The notes beneath the pieces were generated by a model. It saw only the letters and a list, made by a program, of their open reading frames with translations, ran no database searches and was not told the DNA's origin. This document shows positions 1 to 8,925 of a DNA stretch of 64,000 nucleotides, in pieces (the first letter of the stretch is position 1; each line of letters starts with the position of its first letter). The DNA is taken from assembly GCA_944325345.1 (NCBI GenBank), contig CALUZV010000001.1, positions 124,001-188,000 of the forward strand, read 5' to 3'. Origin of the DNA: an uncultured Parabacteroides sp. (lineage in GTDB: Bacteria > Bacteroidota > Bacteroidia > Bacteroidales > Tannerellaceae). Made by a program: the position numbers and the translations under genes.

Positions 1-114
1 CAATATTGCCGGTTAGTCGGGGAAATGGGCTACAAGCAGGTCGAGGGATACCTTTGGTACGTGGAATTGGGGAAAATCGTCCCCGTGAAAAGCTACGACA
101 GCGCATTTTTCTGA
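1..114 (+). CDS. 3' end of an unidentified gene (partial)
   Basis: Only the last 37 codons are inside the window; the frame ends with TGA at 112-114. The visible peptide contains GYLWYVELGKIVPV, which resembles the C-terminal tail of Bacteroidales UvrD-type helicases carrying a nuclease domain, but the stretch is too short to assign. The last seven residues (SYDSAFF) are encoded by the first unit of the neighbouring 41-bp repeat array, so the original C-terminus may have been altered. Confidence 0.45.
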   Translation, partial: QYCRLVGEMGYKQVEGYLWYVELGKIVPVKSYDSAFF

Positions 115-300
115 AAAAATCGGCTGTCGTAGGCTACGACAGCACTTTTTTTTGAAAAAAAGCCCTGTCGACGGCGTTTTCAGCACTTTTTTCTGAAAAA
201 AAGCCCTGTCGACGGCGTTTCCAGCGCTTTTTTCTGGAAAAAAGCCCTGTTGACGGCGTTTCCAGCACTTTTTTCTGGAAAAATCGCCTGTTGACGATTT
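92..300. repeat. Tandem array A, 41-bp period, about 5 units
   Basis: The word CTGT followed by a TCGACGGCG-like segment recurs at 124, 165, 206, 248 and 289, a period of 41 bp (one step of 42). Each unit holds a CTTTTTT-ctg-AAAAAAAG type dyad. The array starts inside the 3' end of the plus-strand gene and underlies the 3' half of the minus-strand ORF at 134-466. Units differ by a few substitutions. Confidence 0.9.
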
Positions 301-466
301 TTTCCCCTACGGATACCAGGGCACATTGCTGGTAAACACGCAACGCCTCGGCATAGCGGAGCTCCCGCTCCATCTTCTTCCCCGAAGCCAACAAATCATC
401 GACCGAAAGCGAATCGGCCACCTGCCCGCAAACTGCGCTGAAGCAGAAAAGCAGTAAAAAAAGCAA
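134..466 (-). pseudogene. Exported TPR-like fragment running into array A
   Basis: The first 55 or so residues look like a genuine protein: a hydrophobic signal peptide (MLFLLLFCFSAVCGQ) and then one amphipathic helix pair resembling a tetratricopeptide unit (ELRYAEALRVYQQCALV). From about residue 58 on, the protein is simply a translation of the 41-bp repeats (FFQKKVL, FSRKK, FFSEKS). The likely reading is the 5' remnant of a TPR gene whose remainder was lost or replaced by the array. A short expressed protein is possible but not supported by any recognised family. Confidence 0.4.
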
Positions 467-566
467 AACTAAAGTGTCTCATGTGTTGTTTCGATGATTA
501 GCATGGCGAAGATAGGAGAAAAAATCGAAAACGCCGGCAAAACTTGTGTCATTCAGCAAAAATAAA

Positions 567-574
567 TACTTTTG
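567..574 (+). promoter_or_regulatory. Bacteroidota -7 box for psd
   Basis: TACTTTTG matches the TAnnTTTG -7 consensus. A TTG at 544-546 sits 20 bp upstream, as expected of the -33 element. The psd start codon is 32 bp downstream of the box. Confidence 0.7.
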
Positions 575-605
575 CAAGTCTTAAAACGAAGAATAGGAAG
601 AACAA

Positions 606-1280
606 ATGAAAGTACATAAAGAAGGGACGGGATTTCTGCTTGCCTTGTTTACAATTCTTTTTATTGTAAACGTAACGCTGTACCATACGGCGGGGAGAGG
701 CGGGTTGTTTTATTCGATAGCCTTTGTTTCTTCCATTTTCTTCCTGCTGGTCCTCAACTTCTTCCGCAGTCCGTTCCGTCGCTTTCCCTACGACTCGGAG
801 GGGCTGGTTATCGCGCCGGCCGACGGGACAATCGTGGCGATAGAAGAAGTGATGGAAAATGAGCTCCTACACCGCAAATGCCTGCAGATATCTATCTTCA
901 TGTCGATTTTCAACGTGCACGCCAACTGGTTTCCGGTAAACGGGACGGTGAAACACGTGTCGCACCACAACGGACGCTTCATGGCGGCCTATCTCCCGAA
1001 AAGCAGCACGGAGAACGAACGCTCGGCGATTATCATCACCACGCGCTCGGGTATCGACGTCCTGACGCGGCAAATCGCCGGGGCGATAGCACAACGCATC
1101 GTAACGTATGCCAAGCCGGGCGATCGCTGCCATGTCGATGAGCAGATGGGCTTTATCAAGTTCGGATCGCGGGTGGATGTTTACCTGCCGGTCGGCACCG
1201 AGGTGTTGATTGAGATGGATCAAAAAGTTACGGGCAATCAGACGCCGATAGCGCGTTTGGGAAAGCCGAATTATCAATAA
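606..1280 (+). CDS. psd: Phosphatidylserine decarboxylase proenzyme
   Basis: This enzyme converts phosphatidylserine to phosphatidylethanolamine at the inner membrane. It is the short (archaeal-type, 224-residue) form: two N-terminal membrane segments (about residues 10-26 and 34-53), the conserved APADG motif at 70-74, the FNVHANWFP block at 102-110 and the self-cleavage pair Gly187-Ser188 (KFGSR), where the serine becomes the pyruvoyl cofactor. It lies 11 bp upstream of pssA, which makes its substrate, so the two form a phospholipid operon. The promoter box at 567-574 precedes it. The ATG follows an AGGAAGAACAA stretch. Confidence 0.95.
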   Translation: MKVHKEGTGFLLALFTILFIVNVTLYHTAGRGGLFYSIAFVSSIFFLLVLNFFRSPFRRFPYDSEGLVIAPADGTIVAIEEVMENELLHRKCLQISIFMSIFNVHANWFPVNGTVKHVSHHNGRFMAAYLPKSSTENERSAIIITTRSGIDVLTRQIAGAIAQRIVTYAKPGDRCHVDEQMGFIKFGSRVDVYLPVGTEVLIEMDQKVTGNQTPIARLGKPNYQ

Positions 1281-1291
1281 AAGAGAAAAAC

Positions 1292-1993
1292 ATGAATATC
1301 GTCAGATTTATTCCAAATACCCTCACCAGCATGAACCTGGTTTCGGGCTGCGTGGCGAGCACGATGGCGTTGCAAGGGAATCTTTTCTGGGCGATGATGT
1401 GGATAATCATTGCGTCGGTCTTCGATTTCAGCGACGGGCTTGCTGCACGGCTGTTGAAGGCCTATTCCCCGCTGGGGAAGGAATTGGACTCGTTGGCGGA
1501 TGTTGTCAGCTTCGGAGTGGCTCCGGGAATGATTTTATACACGATGCTGGGCGAATGGACTGTCGCCGCAGGGCTTGAGGGAGGGTTCTCCTACTTGCCT
1601 TATCTTGCTTTCGTCGTACCCGCCTTCTCCGGATTGCGGTTGGCCAAGTTCAACATCGATGAAAGGCAAACTACGACATTTATCGGGCTGCCGGTGCCGG
1701 CGCACGCATTGCTTTGGGCATCGGCGTGCTATTCGCTTCATGCGCTGGTCGGGACGGGGGAAAGTTGGGTGGCTGTCGCGCTGATTGCCGCCTTCTGCCT
1801 GACGTCGTACCTGCTGGTGTCGGAGATACCGATGTTTTCGCTGAAGGCCAAGTCGCTGGGGTGGCGGGGGAACGAGCTGCAATATATATTGGTGATTTGC
1901 AGCGTAGGGTTCATCGCTTGCTTCGGGTTCCTGGGGATTTCGGGGGCGATTGTGCTGTATATCGTGTTGTCGATGTTCCGCGCGTGGCGATAG
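1292..1993 (+). CDS. pssA: CDP-diacylglycerol-serine O-phosphatidyltransferase
   Basis: Transfers phosphatidyl from CDP-diacylglycerol to L-serine, giving the substrate for Psd. The CDP-alcohol phosphotransferase signature D-x2-D-G-x2-A-R-x8-G-x3-D-x3-D is complete (starting DFSDGLAARL and ending ELDSLAD, about residues 47-69). Several hydrophobic helices follow, ending near residue 230; 233 residues is normal for the family. It is the second gene of the psd-pssA pair. Confidence 0.95.
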   Translation: MNIVRFIPNTLTSMNLVSGCVASTMALQGNLFWAMMWIIIASVFDFSDGLAARLLKAYSPLGKELDSLADVVSFGVAPGMILYTMLGEWTVAAGLEGGFSYLPYLAFVVPAFSGLRLAKFNIDERQTTTFIGLPVPAHALLWASACYSLHALVGTGESWVAVALIAAFCLTSYLLVSEIPMFSLKAKSLGWRGNELQYILVICSVGFIACFGFLGISGAIVLYIVLSMFRAWR

Positions 1994-2041
1994 GCAATCT
2001 TTCAATCAAGTGTTTATAACTAATAAGACGTATTGAGTATT

Positions 2042-2341
2042 ATGTTTAAGTTTCTGTTTTTTATATTTTTCCTATTTCTTCTTCTGCTGTTTTTGATGGG
2101 ATTTTCCATTATCCGGACGTTCAAGAACGCGTTTTTCGGCGGCAACAAAAAACATGGCAATTACCGCCAGCAATCGCGAAGTACGAACGGAAATACACGA
2201 GCCTCGTCGTCAAGGCGGGGCGATACCACCCACGATTATACCACAGCCGAAGAATATGACAACGAACCGCAGCGACGCCGGCGGCGGAAAATATTTACCA
2301 AGGATGAAGGCGAGTATGTCGATTACGAAGAAGTGAAATAA
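2042..2341 (+). CDS. DUF4834 family membrane-anchored protein
   Basis: About 99 residues: one N-terminal hydrophobic segment (MFKFLFFIFFLFLLLLFLMG), then a basic, serine-rich linker and the conserved C-terminal motif KIFTKDEGEYVDYEEVK that marks DUF4834, a small Bacteroidota family of unknown function. The frame also allows a TTG start at 2033; the ATG at 2042 is preferred because it begins directly at the membrane segment. It sits between pssA and dapB in the same orientation and is probably co-transcribed. Confidence 0.8.
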   Translation: MFKFLFFIFFLFLLLLFLMGFSIIRTFKNAFFGGNKKHGNYRQQSRSTNGNTRASSSRRGDTTHDYTTAEEYDNEPQRRRRRKIFTKDEGEYVDYEEVK

Positions 2342-2362
2342 TAACGATTAAGAAATATAGAT

Positions 2363-3079
2363 ATGAAAATTGCACTTGTCGGTTACGGAAAGATGGGTAA
2401 GACCATCGAACAAATTGCCCTAAGCAGAGGACACGAGATTGTATCCATCATAGACATCAATAATCCGGATGACTTCGAGTCTGCCGCCTTCAAAAGCGCG
2501 GATGTGGCGATAGAATTCACGACACCGGCCACGGCTTTTGATAATTACATGAAATGTTTCGCGGCGAATGTGCCTGTTGTCTCGGGAACTACGGGATGGA
2601 CGGCACGCATGGGCGAAATCAAGGAAATGTGTGAGAAAGAGGGCAAGACGTTCTTCTATGCCTCTAATTTCAGCATCGGCGTGAATATCTTCTTTGCCTT
2701 GAACAAATATTTGGCCAAGGTGATGAACAACTTCCCCTCTTACGATGTCCGGATGACGGAAGTCCATCATATTCACAAACTGGACGCGCCGAGCGGCACG
2801 GCAATCACGCTTGCGGAAGGAATTCTGGAAAATATCGACCGCAAAGACCGCTGGACCTTGGAAACGGCGGAGAAGGCGACGGATTTGCCGATTCATGCCA
2901 TCCGTGAAGGCGAGGTCCCCGGAATCCACGAAATCATCTACGAATCGGACGTGGATACTATCAGCATCAAGCACGATGCGAAGAGCCGGGCGGGATTTGC
3001 CTTGGGCGCGGTGGTGGCAGCCGAATTTACAGCCGGGAAGAAGGGATTCCTGGGTATGAGCGATTTGTTCCACTTTTAA
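2363..3079 (+). CDS. dapB: 4-hydroxy-tetrahydrodipicolinate reductase
   Basis: NAD(P)H-dependent reductase of the diaminopimelate/lysine pathway, cytosolic. The N-terminal dinucleotide-binding glycine motif reads VGYGKMGKTI (residues 5-14). The catalytic block EVHHIHKLDAPSGTA (about 132-146) contains the family's histidine pair and the lysine of the substrate-binding region. At 238 residues it is slightly shorter than enterobacterial DapB but normal for Bacteroidales. lepB begins 10 bp downstream. Confidence 0.95.
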   Translation: MKIALVGYGKMGKTIEQIALSRGHEIVSIIDINNPDDFESAAFKSADVAIEFTTPATAFDNYMKCFAANVPVVSGTTGWTARMGEIKEMCEKEGKTFFYASNFSIGVNIFFALNKYLAKVMNNFPSYDVRMTEVHHIHKLDAPSGTAITLAEGILENIDRKDRWTLETAEKATDLPIHAIREGEVPGIHEIIYESDVDTISIKHDAKSRAGFALGAVVAAEFTAGKKGFLGMSDLFHF

Positions 3080-3089
3080 ATAGAGAGAG

Positions 3090-4493
3090 ATGAAGAAATT
3101 CAGCAAAAGGCAGTGGATTAAGTTTGGCATTGCGGGTTTTCTGTATGCCTTGTTCTGCCTTTGGATGGAAAACGGGTGGCTCTTACTGGGTGAAATCGTG
3201 TTGGTGGATATCTACCTGACGAAGTATATTCCTTGGGGCGCTTGGAAGAAATCAAAGAATCCGACGATACAATCGGCGTTGAGTTGGGTGGATGATATTA
3301 TTTTCGCCTTGGTCGCCGTCTATTTTATCAATGTGTTCTTGTTTCAGAACTATCAAATTCCCAGTTCCTCCTTGGAGAAGTCTTTGCTGGTGGGCGATTA
3401 CTTGTTTGTAAGTAAATTGAGCTACGGTCCGCGTGTTCCGAATACGCCAATAGCATTTCCGCTGGTGCAAAACACACTTCCGGGTCTGAACTGCAAATCG
3501 TACCTCGATTGGCCGGAATGGGGCTACAAAAGGGTTGCCGGCTTGGGCGAAGTGAAGCGCAATGATATTGTGGTCTTTAATTTCCCGGCAGGCGACACGA
3601 TTGCCTTGCTCCAGCAGAATCCTGACTATTATACGCTGGTCGCTATGTATGGAAGGGAAGCTATCCAACTCAACAAGGCGGCTTTCGGCGAAGTCATGTA
3701 TCGTCCGGTGGATAAACGGGAGAATTACGTGAAGCGGTGCATCGGTATGCCGGGCGACTCGCTCAGCATCCGCGATAACCAAGTATATATTAATGGTAAG
3801 GCTGCCGAGAATCCGGAGGACATGCAGTACAACTATTACGTAGAAACGGACGGGACGATGTTCAACGAAGAGCAATTCCGCCTGATGGATGTCAGCAAGG
3901 ACGACCGCGCCCTCATCGGCAGCGGCAACGGTTCCGGAGCTGAGCTACTTTCCTTCTTGGGCTTCGAACCTAACGTCAGTGGGCAATACTATCCGGTCTA
4001 TCGGATGCCTTTGACGGCAAAGGCTCTGGCGACAGCGAAGAAGTTTCCCTTTGTCCGTAAGATTGTCATCGAACCGGATGCTTTGGGTGGCAGCATGATG
4101 TATCCTGTCGGCTACCAGACGGGCTGGACTCGCGACAACTACGGCCCTATCTGGATCCCGAAGCGCGGTGCTACGATCGAACTGAACGAGCATAACCTTG
4201 CTCTCTACCACCGTTGTATCAAGAATTACGAGAACAACGACCTGGTCATCAAGGATGGTCAAGCATATATCAACGGTCAGCCGGCAAAGGAATATACATT
4301 CAAATATGACTACTATTGGATGATGGGCGACAACCGCCATAACAGTGCTGATAGCCGTTCCTGGGGTTTCGTGCCCGAAGACCATATCGTGGGCAAGCCT
4401 ATCATGATTTGGTTGTCGCTGGATAAAGACCGTGGCTGGTTCGACGGTAAGATTCGCTGGGAGCGTCTCTTCCGTTGGGTTCATCACGACTAA
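3090..4493 (+). CDS. lepB: Signal peptidase I
   Basis: Membrane protease that removes signal peptides from secreted proteins. Long Bacteroidota form (467 residues) with hydrophobic segments near residues 13-40 and 66-86. The catalytic serine is Ser94 in QIPSSSLEKSL and the general-base lysine is Lys215 in YVKRCIGMPGD. Box E is intact (MGDNRHNSADSRSWGFVP). The large insertion between box D and box E is typical of this phylum. The next gene is a degenerate paralogue. Confidence 0.95.
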   Translation: MKKFSKRQWIKFGIAGFLYALFCLWMENGWLLLGEIVLVDIYLTKYIPWGAWKKSKNPTIQSALSWVDDIIFALVAVYFINVFLFQNYQIPSSSLEKSLLVGDYLFVSKLSYGPRVPNTPIAFPLVQNTLPGLNCKSYLDWPEWGYKRVAGLGEVKRNDIVVFNFPAGDTIALLQQNPDYYTLVAMYGREAIQLNKAAFGEVMYRPVDKRENYVKRCIGMPGDSLSIRDNQVYINGKAAENPEDMQYNYYVETDGTMFNEEQFRLMDVSKDDRALIGSGNGSGAELLSFLGFEPNVSGQYYPVYRMPLTAKALATAKKFPFVRKIVIEPDALGGSMMYPVGYQTGWTRDNYGPIWIPKRGATIELNEHNLALYHRCIKNYENNDLVIKDGQAYINGQPAKEYTFKYDYYWMMGDNRHNSADSRSWGFVPEDHIVGKPIMIWLSLDKDRGWFDGKIRWERLFRWVHHD

Positions 4494-4507
4494 TCGTTCG
4501 GAGAAGG

Positions 4508-5341
4508 ATGGCGGGAGCAGGTATCAAGACAGGATTCCGATGGATAGCCTCTATTGCGATCATGATTGGGACAGTATGGGCTGTCCGGATATGGCTGTTG
4601 GAGTCGTACCGCATTTCTACGCCGGCCATGGAAACGGCCTTGCACGAAGGGGATTATATCCTGGCTAACAAATGTCTCGACCTCTTCCCGCCCCGACAGA
4701 ACGATGTCGTGCTCTTCACCAGTCCTCTCCGGCAGGATTCGACACTTCGCCCGCTTTTTGTCAGCCGTTGCATCGGGATGCCGGGCGATACGATACAGGT
4801 TTCGTCGGAAGGCTACCGCATCAATGGGCGTGCCTTCCCTCGTTCCCCGCGAGCTTTGAATACGTATTTTATCGCCCTTAGTATCAAAGAGGCGTTTCTC
4901 CAGCAAGCCGAACGATTGAACATTCCTGTTCGCGACTTGGAGACTGAGCCTTTTGGCATCACCCTCTGTTTGACTACATTCGAAGAATACCAACTGCGCG
5001 AGGCGTTGGGGACTGACCTAAGCAGTCGTTTCGTCTGCCGGCAAATCCGTCCGTATCAGTTGGTGATTCCCAAGAAAGGCAGGACGTACCGCCTCGACGA
5101 ATATGCGCTGACGGCGTGCCGCGAAGCTATCCTTACGGAGACAGCAGGCAAGGCGGTATTCCGCAACGGAAAACTCTATCTCGACGGCAAGGAGACGAAC
5201 TTCTTCTTCTTCCAGCAAGATTATTATTGGCTGCTTTCGGATAATACCAACGAAGCGGTCGATTCCCGTCATCTGGGTTTTGTCCCTCGCGACCATCTTG
5301 TCGCTACGTTCTTCTTCCGCTGGTTCGATAACGGACAATAA
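4508..5341 (+). CDS. Signal peptidase I paralogue lacking both catalytic residues
   Basis: S26-family protein, 277 residues from the ATG at 4508 (the frame is open from a TTG at 4475, inside lepB). It has one N-terminal membrane segment and retains the family boxes, but the catalytic serine position is alanine (RISTPAMETAL, Ala40, against IPSSSLEKSL in LepB) and the general-base lysine is serine (FVSRCIGMPGD, Ser86, against YVKRCIGMPGD). Box E is altered to LSDNTNEAVDSRHLGFVP. It is therefore predicted to be proteolytically inactive and might be a partner or regulator of LepB; that role is inference. It directly follows lepB, so it arose by tandem duplication or an old paralogous pairing. Confidence 0.85.
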   Translation: MAGAGIKTGFRWIASIAIMIGTVWAVRIWLLESYRISTPAMETALHEGDYILANKCLDLFPPRQNDVVLFTSPLRQDSTLRPLFVSRCIGMPGDTIQVSSEGYRINGRAFPRSPRALNTYFIALSIKEAFLQQAERLNIPVRDLETEPFGITLCLTTFEEYQLREALGTDLSSRFVCRQIRPYQLVIPKKGRTYRLDEYALTACREAILTETAGKAVFRNGKLYLDGKETNFFFFQQDYYWLLSDNTNEAVDSRHLGFVPRDHLVATFFFRWFDNGQ

Positions 5342-5377
5342 GTCTGTTCCTCAAATGCTTTTATTCTTTATATAAAT

Positions 5378-6025
5378 ATGGTTTACCTCTCCACTGCCTA
5401 CCTTGCTCCTGTTCAGCAATATTGCAAAATGCTGCAATATGGTGATGTTTATCTCGAAACACAAGAGAACTACTTGAAGCAGACCTACCGCAACCGTTGC
5501 ATCATCGCTGCGGCGAACGGTCCGCTCGCGCTCACCATTCCTATCGTCAAACCAGACAATATCAAGTGCTTGACAAAAGACATCCGTATCTCCGACCACG
5601 GGAACTGGCGCAAACTCCACTGGAATGCCTTAGTCTCTGCCTACAACATGAGCCCTTTCTTTGAATACTACGAAGAGGATTTTGTTCCGTTCTACGAGAA
5701 GAAGTTCGAGTTCCTGCTGGACTATAACGAAGCTCTGCGCGAGACGATCTGCCGCCTTATCGATTTCGAACCGCATATCGTCCGCACTACGGAATATACG
5801 CCATCCGCCGAGCACGATTTCCGCGAAACCATCCGCCCCAAGCACGAAGTCGAAGACCCAGAGTTTCGCCCTGTCCCTTACTACCAAGTCTTTCAGGAAA
5901 AGCACGGCTTCCTCCCCAACCTTAGCATCATCGACCTACTCTTTAACATGGGACCCGAAAGCCTTCTAATCCTTCAACGCTCCATCTCTTCTGATGGACA
6001 TGTACTGCCTACGTTGGCAGTATAA
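5378..6025 (+). CDS. WbqC-like family protein
   Basis: WbqC-like proteins (about 200-240 residues) occur next to surface-polysaccharide or lepB loci; the biochemical role here is not known. The N-terminal LSTAYLAPVQQYCKML and the following YLKQTYRNRCIIAAANGPLAL block are characteristic. The last residues (LPTLAV) are encoded by the first unit of the 23-bp array that begins at 6005, so the normal C-terminus probably lay a few codons upstream. It is the last gene of the plus-strand run from psd. Confidence 0.85.
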   Translation: MVYLSTAYLAPVQQYCKMLQYGDVYLETQENYLKQTYRNRCIIAAANGPLALTIPIVKPDNIKCLTKDIRISDHGNWRKLHWNALVSAYNMSPFFEYYEEDFVPFYEKKFEFLLDYNEALRETICRLIDFEPHIVRTTEYTPSAEHDFRETIRPKHEVEDPEFRPVPYYQVFQEKHGFLPNLSIIDLLFNMGPESLLILQRSISSDGHVLPTLAV

Positions 6026-6096
6026 TACTGCCTACCTTGGAAGCACTTCACTGCCTACGTTGGCAGTATTATACTTCCAAGGTAGGCAGTACGTGG
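6005..6096. repeat. Tandem array B, 23-bp period, 4 units
   Basis: Units begin with CTGCC or its dyad partner CTTCC at 6005, 6028, 6051 and 6074, exactly 23 bp apart. Every unit is a small dyad, for example ACTGCC-tacgtt-GGCAGT, and the last two units are complementary to the first two. The array begins inside the wbqC reading frame and lies between convergent genes. Confidence 0.9.
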
Positions 6097-6168
6097 CCAT
6101 CAGAGAAGGAGAGGCACGGCCTCAGGATAAGGTGATAGGGGTTATACTGAGGCGATGCGTCCCTTCTT

Positions 6169-7527
6169 TCAGGAGAGGAAGCTGAATACACCCAACTCAT
6201 TGAGGAAGATGAGGCCTATCGCTATGGGAGCGATGTACTTGACTACAAAGGCGTATGTACGGAAGAAATAGAAGGGGATGGTGCCGTGATTGGTAAGCTC
6301 CTCCTTCAGGATGCGCTTCTCAATGCGGGTACCAACGAAGATGCAGATAAACATACCTCCGAGTGGCATCATTATCTTGGCAGTCAGGTAGTCCAAGGCA
6401 TCGAAGATGATGAGCCCCCCTATCGTATATTCCCGCAGGACACCGAAGGACAGCGAAGCGATAGCTCCAAGGATAGACACGCCAATAGACACTACCCAAG
6501 CCGCCTGATGCCGTGTAAGATGATATTCCTCATGGATATAGGCGGTAGCTACCTCGTGCAGGGAGATAGTGGACGTGAGTGCGGCCAAGGCTAGAAGCAC
6601 GAAGAAGACCAGCGACCAGAGACTCCCAAAGGGTAGTTGCTCGAATATGTTCGGGAGGGTAATGAAGACCAACTCAGGCCCCGCCGTCGGCTCTATCCCA
6701 AAGCTAAAGACGGCAGGAAAGACCATGATGCCGGCAAGCACCGCCACGAGGGTATTGAGGACAATGACTTGTAGCGCCGTCGCCTGCAGGTTTGTGTCTT
6801 TCCCAAAGTAGGAGGAGTAGGTGATCAGACATCCCATGCCTATGCTCATCGAGAAGAAGGTTTGTCCCATCGCACTGAGTACGACGGAGGAGGTTATCTT
6901 GCTGAAGTCCGGCTCCAGGAAGAAGGCCAGTCCCTCTTCCATCCCCGGCAGGGTTACGGAACGGATACATAAGGCAATGAGGATGAAGAACAGTGCCGGC
7001 ATCATCACCTTGGACGCCCGCTCGATGCCTTTCTCCACTCCGGAAGCAATGATGAAGTGGGTCAGGCCGACGAAGACTACCGTCCATACGATGGGACGGA
7101 CTACACTGCTGGAGAAGTTCCGGAAGTCGGTCGTGAACTCCTCCGTCGTCTTCCCATCGAGGGAACCGCTGAGGGCTTGCCAGATGTACTCGAGCGTCCA
7201 CCCGGAGACGACGGAATAGAAGCTGAGGATGAGGAAGGCTGCCAGTACGCCATTATAGCCTATCCACTTCCACTGTGTCCCCGGGGCGAGCTTCTTGAAG
7301 GCTCCGGCGGCATTGCTGCGGGAGTGGCGGCCAATGAAGAACTCAGTGATCATGATGGGCAAGCCCAAGATAGCTGTACATAGCAGGAAGACCAAGAGGA
7401 AGGCTCCTCCCCCATTCTCTCCCACCATGTAGGGGAATCTCCAGATACTGCCCAGGCCGACGGCACAGCCCACCGTCGCCAGGATTACTCCTATCTTACT
7501 GCCAAAGGTTACTCTCTCTTTATCCAT
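6169..7527 (-). CDS. Sodium-dependent symporter, SNF/NSS family
   Basis: Sodium-coupled symporter of the neurotransmitter:sodium symporter fold, probably for an amino acid or similar amine; the substrate cannot be read from sequence. The hallmark first membrane segment with its sodium-site residues is present (VGCAVGLGSIWRFPYMVGEN, residues 19-38), followed by the GGGAF and GLPIMITEFFIGR motifs. About 11-12 membrane segments over 452 residues fits bacterial NSS proteins. It is three bases downstream of the ABC ATPase gene (stop at 7531) and may be co-transcribed with it. Confidence 0.9.
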   Translation of the reverse strand: MDKERVTFGSKIGVILATVGCAVGLGSIWRFPYMVGENGGGAFLLVFLLCTAILGLPIMITEFFIGRHSRSNAAGAFKKLAPGTQWKWIGYNGVLAAFLILSFYSVVSGWTLEYIWQALSGSLDGKTTEEFTTDFRNFSSSVVRPIVWTVVFVGLTHFIIASGVEKGIERASKVMMPALFFILIALCIRSVTLPGMEEGLAFFLEPDFSKITSSVVLSAMGQTFFSMSIGMGCLITYSSYFGKDTNLQATALQVIVLNTLVAVLAGIMVFPAVFSFGIEPTAGPELVFITLPNIFEQLPFGSLWSLVFFVLLALAALTSTISLHEVATAYIHEEYHLTRHQAAWVVSIGVSILGAIASLSFGVLREYTIGGLIIFDALDYLTAKIMMPLGGMFICIFVGTRIEKRILKEELTNHGTIPFYFFRTYAFVVKYIAPIAIGLIFLNELGVFSFLS

Positions 7528-7530
7528 AGC

Positions 7531-8181
7531 TTACAATACTAATCCATCTGTTATATGAATGACCCTGTCGGTGTTGCGTGCCAGTTGCTCATCGTGGGTT
7601 ACGATGACAAAGGTCTGCCCCATCCGGTCGCGTAGTTCGAAGAAGAGCGCGTGCAGCTCTTCCTTGTTCTTCGTATCCAAGCTGCCCGAGGGTTCGTCGG
7701 CCAGGATGACGGAGGGATGGTTGATGAGGGCGCGAGCCACAGCCACCCTCTGCTTCTCTCCCCCGGACAGTTCCGCCGGCTTGTGCTCGACACGGTCGCT
7801 GAGGCGGAGGAAGTCGAGTATCTCCCGTGCCCGTCGCTCGGCCTCGGCCGGGGATTCGTGGGCGATCAGGGCGGGTATCATCACATTCTCCAGCGCCGTG
7901 AACTCCGGAAGGAGCTGATGGAACTGGAAGACAAAGCCTATATGTCGGTTCCGGAAGGCCGAGAGCTTCTGCTCCGGCAGCGTCCCGACGTCGGTACCGT
8001 TGATGGTGAGGCGTCCGCTGTCGGCATGGTCCAGTGTGCCGAGTATCTGGAGCAGCGTGGTCTTGCCCGCCCCACTGGGGCCGACGATGGCGACGACTTC
8101 GCCGTCTTGTATCTCCAGCGTTATGCCTTTCAGCACTTGCAACGCGCCGAAGGACTTGGTTATATTCTCTGCGTATATCAT
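7531..8181 (-). CDS. ABC transporter ATP-binding protein, LolD-like
   Basis: Cytoplasmic ATPase of the LolD/MacB type, 216 residues from [12 protein letters not shown]. Walker A is GPSGAGKTT, the signature is [15 protein letters not shown], Walker B is [12 protein letters not shown], and the switch histidine lies in VIVTHD. In Bacteroidota such stand-alone ATPases normally serve an FtsX-type permease (lipoprotein release), which is not adjacent here. The frame extends upstream to 8289, but those extra residues are a shadow of tcdA; the ATG at 8181 fits the family and overlaps the tcdA end closely. Confidence 0.88.
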   Translation of the reverse strand: MIYAENITKSFGALQVLKGITLEIQDGEVVAIVGPSGAGKTTLLQILGTLDHADSGRLTINGTDVGTLPEQKLSAFRNRHIGFVFQFHQLLPEFTALENVMIPALIAHESPAEAERRAREILDFLRLSDRVEHKPAELSGGEKQRVAVARALINHPSVILADEPSGSLDTKNKEELHALFFELRDRMGQTFVIVTHDEQLARNTDRVIHITDGLVL

Positions 8182-8182
8182 A

Positions 8183-8908
8183 TTAATCGGTTGCGGATAG
8201 ATGACGGATAACGTAGGAGGCCAAGTAGCAGCCAAACAGGGCAGGCATATACGACACCGTCCCCGTCGTCGTCCGCTTGCACGCCTCATCTTCTACCTCA
8301 AGGATTGCCTGCGGATTCGCCGGCTCCGTCGAGAAGACTACCGGCAGTCCGCTGCGGATGCCCATCCCCCGCAGCCGCTTCCTGACGGCCCGCGCCAGGG
8401 CACAGTCGGTCGTCTTCGAGATGTCGGCTATCCGGATGCGCGACGGGTCTATCTTCGCCCCTGCCCCCATCGAGGAGATGATGGGCAGATGCCGTTGCAA
8501 GGCGTGGTATATCAGGAATGTCTTGGGACTGAGGGTATCGATGGCATCGACCACGAAGTCGTAGTGTGCCGCGTCGAGCAACGCCTCTGTCTCCTCGTCG
8601 CGGACGAAGCAGTTGCGGACCTCTACCTCCAAGTCCGGGTTGATGTCTCTCAGCCGTGCCGCCATCACCTCTGCCTTGGGCTTGCCCAGCGTGGAGTGCA
8701 GCGCGGGGAGCTGGCGGTTGAGGTTGCTGAGGCTGACGACATCGGCATCGACCAACGTCATCCGCCCCACACCGGCACGGGCTATCTCTTCGGCAGCGTA
8801 GGCGCCTACTCCGCCGAGGCCGACCACCAAGACGTGGCTGGCTGCCAACCGCCTCATCCCCTCTGTCCCCAGAAGGAGGGCGGTGCGTGTTGTCCAATCG
8901 TTATCCAT
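8183..8908 (-). CDS. tcdA: tRNA threonylcarbamoyladenosine dehydratase (TcdA/YgdL)
   Basis: ATP-dependent E1-like enzyme that cyclises t6A37 of tRNA to ct6A. The ThiF/MoeB-type nucleotide motif [19 protein letters not shown] (about residues 31-49) and the [16 protein letters not shown] motif are intact, as is [11 protein letters not shown]. The cysteine-containing region [15 protein letters not shown] also agrees with TcdA. Length 241 is normal. It carries its own promoter box at 8926-8933 and is followed two bases later by the LolD-like ATPase gene. Confidence 0.9.
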   Translation of the reverse strand: MDNDWTTRTALLLGTEGMRRLAASHVLVVGLGGVGAYAAEEIARAGVGRMTLVDADVVSLSNLNRQLPALHSTLGKPKAEVMAARLRDINPDLEVEVRNCFVRDEETEALLDAAHYDFVVDAIDTLSPKTFLIYHALQRHLPIISSMGAGAKIDPSRIRIADISKTTDCALARAVRKRLRGMGIRSGLPVVFSTEPANPQAILEVEDEACKRTTTGTVSYMPALFGCYLASYVIRHLSATD

Positions 8909-8925
8909 TGTTACTAATTCGGGTG

